Below, one piece after another: positions 1-7,700 of a stretch of 13,451 bases of DNA (position 1 is its first letter; each line of letters opens with the position of its first letter). Under the pieces are notes generated by a model, which ran no database searches, had not been told where the DNA came from, and saw only the letters and a list, made by a program, of their open reading frames with translations. The position numbers were made by a program, and so were the translations under genes. The DNA comes from Nitrospinaceae bacterium (lineage in GTDB: Bacteria; Nitrospinota; Nitrospinia; Nitrospinales; VA-1). The stretch spans positions 1-13,451 of the forward strand of contig JAJDBA010000216.1 in the NCBI GenBank assembly GCA_029261675.1. The letters run 5' to 3'.

Positions 1-242
1 TAAATATCCTGAAGAGCCTAAATGTAAATCATAATATGACTCTGGTTATTGCTATGCACGACTTGAACCTCGCATCCCAGTTTTGCAACCGCCTTGTGCT
101 TTTAAATGATGGGGAAATCGTACGCGACGGCACTCCCGAACAGGTGCTCGAAAAAAATATTTTAGAACAGGTCTATGGCATAGATATCGATCTAAGCACA
201 AGAGATGGTCACATTATGGTCCATCCTGTGATAAGAAATTAG
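1..242 (+). CDS. btuD: Cobalamin/Fe-siderophore-type ABC transporter ATPase, C-terminal part (5'-truncated by window)
   Basis: Only the last 79 codons are present. The frame is open from base 3 with no stop, so the gene begins upstream of the window. An ATG at position 36 is internal, because the residues before it fit the stretch between the D-loop and the H-loop. The visible part reads TLVIAMHDLNLA, an ABC-ATPase strand followed by the H-loop (switch) histidine at bases 57-59. It then continues with LLNDGEIVRDGTPEQVL, the usual end of FecE/BtuD-type ATPases. The Walker A, Walker B and signature motifs lie outside the window. The protein would hydrolyse ATP on the cytoplasmic face to power the permease encoded 16 bp downstream. 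The family (iron-siderophore/haem/B12) is clear. The B12 assignment rests on context: cbiP directly follows the permease, and a cobalamin riboswitch and a BtuB-like receptor follow that. Confidence 0.85.
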   Translation, partial: NILKSLNVNHNMTLVIAMHDLNLASQFCNRLVLLNDGEIVRDGTPEQVLEKNILEQVYGIDIDLSTRDGHIMVHPVIRN

Positions 243-258
243 TAATAGGCAATTTGAT

Positions 259-1263
259 ATGAATTTACGGTCTTACTCGACTACCCTTTTAATATTTTTT
301 TTATTATTCCTTGCGACCCTTTGCATCACACCACTGATTGGCTCCAGCGAAATCAGTCTGACCCAGGCATTTTCATCCACATTGGATATTTCTAATAATG
401 TGGATGCCAACATTCTTTTCCAGGTTCGGCTGCCTAGAATTCTTCTGGGTGCCTTAACAGGTGCCGCATTATCCGTAGCTGGCGCTATTTTCCAGGCTCT
501 TTTAAGAAATGATTTAGCCGCCCCTTTCACATTGGGTGTCTCTAGCGGAGCTGCTCTTGGAGCCGTAATTGCCATTGCCTTGAATTTAAACTTTTCGATA
601 CTGGGCTTCTCGGTAGTTTCATTATTTTCCTTTGCAGGCTCTCTCGGTGCTATTTTTTTGGTATTCAGTCTTGTGCGCACCCGTCACGGGGAGTTCCCGA
701 CTGCGGTGTTGCTTCTAGCAGGAGTCACCGCCAATTTCTTTTTCGCGGCGATGGTCATGTTTATTCATTATATGGCAGACTTCAGTCAGTCGTTCAGGAT
801 CATTCGCTGGCTTATGGGTGGATTAGACATCACCGACTATAAAACAATTCTAAGTGTATGCCCGGTGGTATTTGGGGGGATATTTATTTTAATGTTTATC
901 AGTAGAGATATGAATCTTATCAGCACGGGTGTCCATTCTGCATCCAGCCGTGGTGTGAATGTTGGTAGGATTCAAAAAGTCGGGTTCATCACCGCCTCGC
1001 TTATCACCGGAACCGTTGTGGCAACCTGCGGCCCTATCGGTTTTGTAGGGCTGATCGTCCCCCATATCGTTCGACTCTTTGTTGGGCCTGACCTCAGGAT
1101 ACTTATTCCCGCATCCATGCTATTCGGCGCCAGTTTTTTAATTATCTGCGACACATTTGCCCGAACCTTATTGGCTCCTACAGAAATCCCTGTGGGTATC
1201 ATTACTGCCATTTTAGGAGGACCCTTTTTCGTCTGGCTTTTAAAACGTAGGAGGCCCGCTTAA
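259..1263 (+). CDS. btuC: FecCD-family ABC transporter permease, vitamin B12 type
   Basis: A 334-residue, very hydrophobic protein of normal length for the BtuC/FecCD family, which forms a homodimeric inner-membrane channel for cobalamin or Fe-siderophores. Family signatures are clear. VRLPRILLGALTGAALSVAG near residues 55-75 is followed by QALLRNDLAAPFTLGVSSGA. The C-terminal half has GPIGFVGLIVPHIVRLFVG (about residues 255-275), the cytoplasmic coupling region that contacts the ATPase, and ends with EIPVGIITAILGGPFFVWLL. About ten membrane helices are expected for the family. The ATG at 259 is preceded by a weak AGG. The stop (1261-1263) directly abuts the ATG of cbiP, so the two are probably translationally coupled. 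The B12 substrate is inferred from neighbours; a siderophore or haem substrate cannot be excluded from sequence alone. No periplasmic binding protein (BtuF) is in the window. Confidence 0.88.
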   Translation: MNLRSYSTTLLIFFLLFLATLCITPLIGSSEISLTQAFSSTLDISNNVDANILFQVRLPRILLGALTGAALSVAGAIFQALLRNDLAAPFTLGVSSGAALGAVIAIALNLNFSILGFSVVSLFSFAGSLGAIFLVFSLVRTRHGEFPTAVLLLAGVTANFFFAAMVMFIHYMADFSQSFRIIRWLMGGLDITDYKTILSVCPVVFGGIFILMFISRDMNLISTGVHSASSRGVNVGRIQKVGFITASLITGTVVATCGPIGFVGLIVPHIVRLFVGPDLRILIPASMLFGASFLIICDTFARTLLAPTEIPVGIITAILGGPFFVWLLKRRRPA

Positions 1264-2769
1264 ATGACAGCGAAAACTTTAATGATTCAGGGAACAGGTT
1301 CGGGAGTTGGAAAGAGTATTTTGACCGCTGCCATCTGTAGATATTTTTTCAAATCGGGGTACAAGGTAGCCCCCTTCAAAGCTCAAAATATGGCTCTCAA
1401 CTCCTATGTAACGAAAAATGGAGATGAGATGGGGCGTGCCCAAGTGTTTCAAGCAGAGGCATGCGGCATCAGTCCAGATGTCTTGATGAACCCTATATTA
1501 TTGAAGCCATCCGGCGACAATAACTCACAAGTTATCCTGATGGGAAAGCCAAGCGAGTCTCGCAATGCCAAAAACTATTACGCACTCCATGAGAAACACA
1601 AAAAAATTGTTCTTTCAGCTTTGCAAAAACTAAGAGAAGAATACGACTTGGTAATTATCGAAGGTGCGGGTAGCCCTGCAGAAATCAACTTGAAAAAATG
1701 GGATCTGGTAAATATGTTCATTGCAGAACAATCAGACACTCCAGTTATTATTGTAGGTGACATTGATCGAGGCGGTGTTTTCGCCTGGATGAAGGGAACC
1801 TATGATCTGCTAACCCAGAACGAAAAAAAATGTGTACAGGGATTCATCATCAACAAATTCCGAGGTGATGTCGATTTATTAATGCCTGGCGTAAAACAAT
1901 TTGAAGATATGGTTTCAAAACCCGTACTCGGTATCATTCCCTACTCCAAGAACCTGGTGGTAGACGAAGAGGACTCCATTCCAAAGTGGTCCTATTGCGC
2001 CGAGCCGGGTGTCGAAGGTGCCTTAGATATCGCAGTGATTTGGACACCAAGAATATCAAATTTCACAGACCTTTCTCCCTTGGCCTATGACCCATCTATT
2101 TCTCTTCGCTATATCAATCACCCATCACAAATTGGGAATCCGGATTTAATAATCCTTCCAGGAAGTAAAAACACCATTGATGACCTGATCTACCTAAAGC
2201 AGCAAGGGATGGACAAAGCGATTTTAAGTGTCCACGAAAAGGGTTCTCTTGTAATGGGTATTTGTGGAGGATTTCAAATGCTTGGCACTATCATTCGCGA
2301 TCCTAAAAACATGGAAAGCCAAAGTAGCGAATCGACAGGGCTGGGATTATTCGATTTAGAAACGACATTCGATTCTGAAAAACTAACACGTCAGGTTGAA
2401 ATCACAACTGTAGAAAGCAGTATTTTCAAGAGTGGGTTGACCTGTCATGGTTATGAAATACATATGGGACGAACCACTTTCAATACTACTTATCCTTCGT
2501 TATTTACCAGCCCAGATGATGAAAACTCTATGAATTTTGGGATAATCAATCAAGGAGGAACGGTTCTAGGCACATACCTCCACGGCTTTTTGGACAATAA
2601 TCTCTTTCGTCAAGCGTTACTTTGTTATATAAGAGAACAGCGAAACGTTAACACACCTTCAAAGCCTTTCGACTTCACTCAGTTTAGACAAAATGAATTA
2701 GATCGTCTTTCCGATTTGTTAACAGATTCCGTAAATATGAAAGAGGTATCAAAGATAATAGGAATTTAA
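1264..2769 (+). CDS. cbiP: Adenosylcobyric acid synthase (glutamine-hydrolysing)
   Basis: 501 residues, the usual length for CobQ/CbiP. The enzyme amidates side chains b, d, e and g of adenosylcobyrinate a,c-diamide, using glutamine and ATP, in the cytoplasm. The N-terminal amidoligase domain begins with the P-loop GTGSGVGKS (residues 10-18). It continues with family blocks PFKAQNMALNSYV, MGRAQVFQAEACG and NPILLKPSGD, the acidic VIIEGAGSPAEINL, GDIDRGGVFA and INKFRGD. The C-terminal class I glutamine-amidotransferase-like domain has ILPGSKNTIDDL, then GICGGFQMLG with the catalytic Cys at residue 334. Later come YEIHMGRT and GTYLHGF with the active-site His at residue 440. Its ATG follows the btuC stop with no gap. 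It ends 10 bp before the first paired base of the cobalamin riboswitch. It is therefore upstream of that switch and not controlled by it, unless a second switch lies before the window. Confidence 0.96.
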   Translation: MTAKTLMIQGTGSGVGKSILTAAICRYFFKSGYKVAPFKAQNMALNSYVTKNGDEMGRAQVFQAEACGISPDVLMNPILLKPSGDNNSQVILMGKPSESRNAKNYYALHEKHKKIVLSALQKLREEYDLVIIEGAGSPAEINLKKWDLVNMFIAEQSDTPVIIVGDIDRGGVFAWMKGTYDLLTQNEKKCVQGFIINKFRGDVDLLMPGVKQFEDMVSKPVLGIIPYSKNLVVDEEDSIPKWSYCAEPGVEGALDIAVIWTPRISNFTDLSPLAYDPSISLRYINHPSQIGNPDLIILPGSKNTIDDLIYLKQQGMDKAILSVHEKGSLVMGICGGFQMLGTIIRDPKNMESQSSESTGLGLFDLETTFDSEKLTRQVEITTVESSIFKSGLTCHGYEIHMGRTTFNTTYPSLFTSPDDENSMNFGIINQGGTVLGTYLHGFLDNNLFRQALLCYIREQRNVNTPSKPFDFTQFRQNELDRLSDLLTDSVNMKEVSKIIGI

Positions 2770-2779
2770 TTAAAAACAT

Positions 2780-2933
2780 TTCCGGTCAAGGGAAGCTTGG
2801 TGTAAATCCAACACTGCCCCGCAACTGTATCGGGTACGAAATTCGCTTCATGCCACTGTCGTTTTTGATGGGAAGGCGCGGAAAGTAGATAGCCCTAAGT
2901 CAGGAGACCTGCCGGAATATCATCTCGAGGGAG
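2780..2933 (+). promoter_or_regulatory. Cobalamin (AdoCbl) riboswitch upstream of btuB
   Basis: The 170-bp gap between cbiP and btuB holds the conserved parts of a cobalamin riboswitch in order. These are a GGTGTAAATCC block (2799-2809), GCCCCGCAACTGT (2816-2828), GCCACTG (2852-2858), GGGAAGGC (2870-2877) and a B12 box matching the consensus AAGyCAGGAGACCTGCC (2897-2913). The closing P1 helix is visible: TTCCGG (2780-2785) pairs with CCGGAA (2912-2917), extended by a possible G-U pair. The aptamer ends about ten bases before the btuB Shine-Dalgarno sequence GAGGGAG (2927-2933). No hairpin plus U-run lies between them, so control at translation initiation is the more likely mode. When bound by adenosylcobalamin it should repress btuB and, through polarity or coupling, the genes after it. 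I could not assign the kissing-loop (L5-L13) bases with confidence. Confidence 0.95.
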
Positions 2934-2939
2934 AACACA

Positions 2940-4793
2940 TTGAAAAAGAGTATCCGACTATCCACGCTTGTAATCCTCTGCCTGACGTTGGCAGCTGTTC
3001 CCGTTTATTCAGAAGAGCCAATCGAACTTCAACCCGTTGAAGTCTCTGCTAGCAGGCTAAAAACTACGGCAAAAAAATACGCCGGTTCCATCAAAATCAT
3101 CACCGAAAAAGAAATCAAGCAATCTGGTTCCCCCCATGTAGAAGATATATTACGCGATCAACTTGGTATCAGCGTCTACAAACAGGGTAGTGTGGGCGGA
3201 GAATCCACAATTCGTATGCGGGGTGTAGACTCAAAGGGCGTATTGGTAATTATTGATGGTGTAAAAGTTAAAAACAATACTCTAGGCAGATTTGATTTTC
3301 GAAATCTCAACACCGAAAATATTGAACGGATAGAAGTTTTAAGAGGTCCTCAGACCCCAGTTTGGGGTGCGGATGCAGTTGGTGGGGTGATCAATATAAT
3401 CACAAAAAAAGGCCGAGGCACCCCTAGCCACTATATGTCTTTTGAAGGCGGAAGTTTTGGAACATTCAAGGAAAGTCTGGGAAGTTCTGGATCTTTTGGT
3501 GATACGGACTACTCATTCTCAGCTTCAAGAACAGATATAGCCGGATTTTCAGATTTTAACGAAAATCGAATCGCTGAAAATGGAGGCAGTGCCGAGAAAG
3601 ACAGTTTTGAAAACACGTCTTTTTCCTCAAGAGTAGGAACAAGTTTCGCCGAGGATGGAAGAATTGAATTTGTAGGTGGGTACACGCGTTCGTATTCTGA
3701 CGTAGATATAGGAAGCGGGGATCGAGAGTTTCGCGATACTACTAAAGAGCGCTTTAATATTGCCCTCCCCATCTCAAAGGATATTACACCATGGTGGCGA
3801 ATGAAACTCACCCCTGGCACAAGTTACCATTACAGGGATACGGATGTAGAAACCGGTTCTAATGATGATATTTTTTCAAATACCTACGTTGCCGATCTAC
3901 AAAATAATGTAGAAATAAATGAAAACTTTTCTGGGGTGTTTGGAGTTGAGTACCTAGCACAAAATGCTAAAAATAATAGGTCCGCTTTTACGAAAAACAG
4001 GTTTAACCAAGGCTATTTTTTACAAGGACAATTTGACTGGGATGAACGAGTTCTTCTGACTGCCGGATTCAGAAAAGATATCAATGACAAATTTGAAGAT
4101 GCGCTGACCTATAGATTTGAAGGGGCTTATAATTTTAAGCAATGGGACTTCAGACTACGTGGCGCATATGCAACGGGATTTCGAGCACCCACCGCCAATG
4201 AACTCACTTTTCCCCAAAGTGGCAACCCCGACTTAAAACCAGAAAAATCAAAATCTTTTGAAATTGGAATGGACAAAGATCTTTTCAATAAAATTGTGCG
4301 AGTAGAGCTTACCTTTTTTAATATCGAGTTTGAAAACCTGATTACATTTCAAACTTTTACCACTCCAACCATAAACATTGGGAAAGCAAAATCGAGAGGC
4401 ATAGAAACTAATGTAGGAATAAAACTACCCTGCAATCTACACCTTTCTAATAACTACACTTGGACCGAAGCAGTTGATGAAATCTCTGACAGACCTTTAA
4501 ACCGTCGTCCCAAGCATCAGTATTCAGCCACATTATCTCATAACTGGAACAACAAGATTTTCACACACTTGGGACTTAGAGCACGCAGTGGTGTATTAGA
4601 TGACACTACTAACTCCCCCCGAACTGTTCCAGGGTTTGCTACCTTAAGGGTTGCCATGAGTTACAAATTTAATAAAAATATAGAGATAAATGCGCGTGGT
4701 GAAAATATTCTCGACAAAGAGTATGAAGAAATTTCAAGACGCGGAACCGCAGGTGCTTCGGCCTATGGTGGCTTCACTTATACCTTTAAATAA
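2940..4793 (+). CDS. btuB: TonB-dependent outer-membrane receptor, BtuB-like (corrinoid uptake)
   Basis: 617 residues starting at TTG (2940-2942), chosen because GAGGGAG sits six bases upstream and the reading begins with a signal peptide. That peptide has a charged MKK start, a hydrophobic core and probable cleavage near residue 24. A TonB-box-like segment QPVEVSASR follows at about residues 31-39. The plug domain runs to about residue 158, with RMRGVDSKGVLVIIDGV and the block IERIEVLRGPQTPVWGADA from residue 128, then GGVINIITKKG. The rest is a 22-strand-type barrel rich in alternating aromatic and polar residues, with FRAPTANELTFP, the motif NPDLKPEKS and NILDKEYEEIS near the end. It should take up corrinoids at the cell surface using TonB energy. 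The riboswitch directly upstream supports a B12 role. The last residue is Lys after Phe, whereas most outer-membrane barrels end on an aromatic residue. It ends one base before the CobN-like gene. Confidence 0.93.
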   Translation: MKKSIRLSTLVILCLTLAAVPVYSEEPIELQPVEVSASRLKTTAKKYAGSIKIITEKEIKQSGSPHVEDILRDQLGISVYKQGSVGGESTIRMRGVDSKGVLVIIDGVKVKNNTLGRFDFRNLNTENIERIEVLRGPQTPVWGADAVGGVINIITKKGRGTPSHYMSFEGGSFGTFKESLGSSGSFGDTDYSFSASRTDIAGFSDFNENRIAENGGSAEKDSFENTSFSSRVGTSFAEDGRIEFVGGYTRSYSDVDIGSGDREFRDTTKERFNIALPISKDITPWWRMKLTPGTSYHYRDTDVETGSNDDIFSNTYVADLQNNVEINENFSGVFGVEYLAQNAKNNRSAFTKNRFNQGYFLQGQFDWDERVLLTAGFRKDINDKFEDALTYRFEGAYNFKQWDFRLRGAYATGFRAPTANELTFPQSGNPDLKPEKSKSFEIGMDKDLFNKIVRVELTFFNIEFENLITFQTFTTPTINIGKAKSRGIETNVGIKLPCNLHLSNNYTWTEAVDEISDRPLNRRPKHQYSATLSHNWNNKIFTHLGLRARSGVLDDTTNSPRTVPGFATLRVAMSYKFNKNIEINARGENILDKEYEEISRRGTAGASAYGGFTYTFK

Positions 4794-4794
4794 T

Positions 4795-7700
4795 ATGAAA
4801 AAATCGAAGCCCACAATAAATAACTGCTCAAAATTCAACCTAGTTGGGAATCTTCGATATTTTCAATTTTTCTTAGTTCTTATCCTTCTACTGGTTTCCA
4901 CTCCCCAAGCCTACGCGAAGACCCTATTTGCCGTTGTTTCAGATCGGTCTTCCACGGCTTTGGCGGCAGGAGCAGATTATTTTCTCGACCACCATAAAAG
5001 TCACAAGCTCGAGTTTCGCTCCACTTCTCAATTGGCTCACATGACCGACGCAGAAGTATTGTCTTTATGGAACAATGCTGATGTGGTTCTTACAGTGGGG
5101 GTATTTGGAGATACTGCGGTTCGTCTGCAATCATTGATAGATAAAAAAAATAATTCGCGCCCATTCTTCGCTATCAGCTCAACACTTTCTCTCATAAAAC
5201 GTTCGCAAGATCGTCAAGGCCTTCTTTTCCAAGGATTCGATAGAGACAGAATGAAGCGTATCGGACGGTCTGCTAACGAAAAAGAAAGCTTGGGAGACTG
5301 GATAAGTGAGCTCAGCAAGGAGTTCCCCCGGCAAAAAACCTGGGTCCATGCCAAAGGTTACTGGCAAGCACGTGGACAGGAAAATTTAGCAAATCTAATT
5401 GCCCTGATTTTTAAAATAGCCGGCGCTGACATCCAACCCGCTCCCATGAAGCCGCAAAAAAAGGTTCGGTTTTATCGCAACCGCTCTTTTATCGATAAAG
5501 AGAAAGTCACATTAACCAAGCGACCTTGGGTGGCCATAATCGACCATGACACAGGTGACCGAAAAGGTAATATTGATCTGATAGATCAACTATGCTCCTC
5601 TGCAAAAAATGAAGGAATGGATTGTATTGCCGTTTTTGCAGCTTGGGGGAAAAGCAGCACCCTCGCTTTAAAAGCTATTAAAGGCTTCACTAAACAAGCC
5701 CCCTTAGCAGGTGTTATTTCTCTTCAGGATTTTGTAATCGGCGGAGGAGAGGGACGTGTTGAAACTATTCAAGAGCTTAAACAATTAAATGTTTCCGTAC
5801 TAAAAGGAATCCGCCTGGTAGACCGAACTCAACAGCAATGGACACTGTCGGAAGATGGTCTCCCTTGGAACTCGGTTCATTACCGGGTTGCGATGCCCGA
5901 GATTCAAGGAGTTTCCCAATCTCTGGTTTTAGCCACAGCGGCAAAGGCATGGATGCACAAAAAAACAGGTTTGCGTCTCAGCATTACCGAGCCGTTGCCA
6001 AAGCAGGTAGAGCGTATGATCCGACGGGTAGCAGGATGGTATAACCTTCGATCCAAAAACAACTCTGATAAAAAAGTTGCGGTCATTTACTACAATCATC
6101 CTCCCGGAAGGCATAATATTGGTGCTGACAATCTAGATGTTCCCGCAAGCCTCTGGAACATTCTAAACTTGATGAACGCCGAAGGCTATTCAACTGGCTC
6201 ACTTCCCAAAAGCTCGACAGCACTCTTAGACCTTATTCAGGAAAAAGGTGTCAACCTTCCTGAGCAAGCTGACGCATTGAAGAGCATGGCTGAATCGGGG
6301 ATCACCGTCACACCCGATAAATACCGGGAATGGCTGGGGCAACTCCCCTCTTCTTTACGCGCTGAACTAGAGCAAGGACCTTTGGGCTTTTTGCATGAAA
6401 ACCTTAAAGTCGCATTGAAAACCAATGAACCTGCCCTTATAGAACGGCTCATGAATCGAGTCATGAGTGACGTAAAATTTGTTTTGGAGGGTACCGAACA
6501 TCCGGCTCGCGACAGAGCACATGCGCTGTTAGATCAATTGGAAGCGGAATACCACAATCTGTTAAAAAATTCAGGTGACTGGGAAAAAGCGGAAGCTTTG
6601 AGCCAAGCGATTCGAGCAACAAATATAGAAGGAATCAGAGGCTGGGGGAAAGCGCCAGGCAAAGTCATGGTTCATAATAAACAAATTCTCATACCGGGAA
6701 TTCAGTTCGGAAATATTTTTATGGGACCACAGCCACCCAGAGGCTGGGAGCTCAATGAAGAGCTTTTACATGCCAATACAACCTTTCCGCCTACTCATCA
6801 GTATCTTGCATTCTATTTTTGGTTACGTCACATTTTTAAAGCTGACGCAATCATTCACTTAGGTCGACATTCCACATACGAGTTTTTACCTCGCCATAGC
6901 ACAGGTGTAGGTTCCCTTGATTATTCCTGGCACATCGCTGGAGAAACTCCAGGAATCTACCCTTATATAGTCGATGGTGTGGGTGAAGGCATTCAGGCCA
7001 AACGCCGTGGACTCGCTGTGATGATTGACCACCTTACCCCTCCTCTGAGCACCACAGAGCTTTATGATGATCTTTTAGGATTAAGGCAGCTCATAGAAAG
7101 TTTTGAAGCCGCAGACACAGACCCAAGCTCCCCTGCTCGCATTCGTGCTGTATCTGCAATTCGTGAACGAATAGATACTCTAAATTTGAAAGATGAACTG
7201 ACTTCAAGCATGGCCGCCGAGCTAAAGGTTCGAGGTATACGTTTTGAAGAAGTTGATGATGACTTATTGGTCCACGAGACGGGGCATTACCTCACAAAAT
7301 TACAAGAAAACTTTATGCCTCTTGGCCTGCATATTTTTGGACTCGATTGGAAAAAAAATGCCGTCGACATAATGCTTAAGTCCATGCTAGTGAAAGAGAA
7401 TAGCATTTTAAAACAAAAAACAATCACCGCAAATCTTGTAAAATCTCCTGCAGAAGAGCGCCGAAGTCTTTTTAACGCGCTAAAAGGAGGCTATGTTGAA
7501 CCCGGTAAAGGAAATGACCCCATTCGTACGCCCGAATCGTTACCCACCGGAAGAAACTTCCATGCTCTTGATGGCAGTCTTCTCCCAACACGTCTTGGTT
7601 ATAACCTGGGTAAAGAACTGGCGGCCAAAGCCCGTAAAGACACGACAGTAAAAAAAGACGAAAAGGAAGCTGTCATACTCTGGGCATCAGATGCCGTGCG

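Noticed and set aside
2716..2759. Promoter in the end of cbiP (TTGTTA at 2716, GATAAT at 2754)
   Set aside because: The two boxes are too far apart for a sigma-70 pair and neither has a good partner at about 17 bp.
4690..4794. Earlier in-frame ATG (4690) for the CobN-like gene
   Set aside because: It lies inside btuB; starting at 4795 gives a proper signal peptide and a one-base spacing after the btuB stop.
5838..6044. Second + strand frame within the CobN-like gene
   Set aside because: The main frame runs unbroken through here with family-like sequence; there is no sign of a frameshift.
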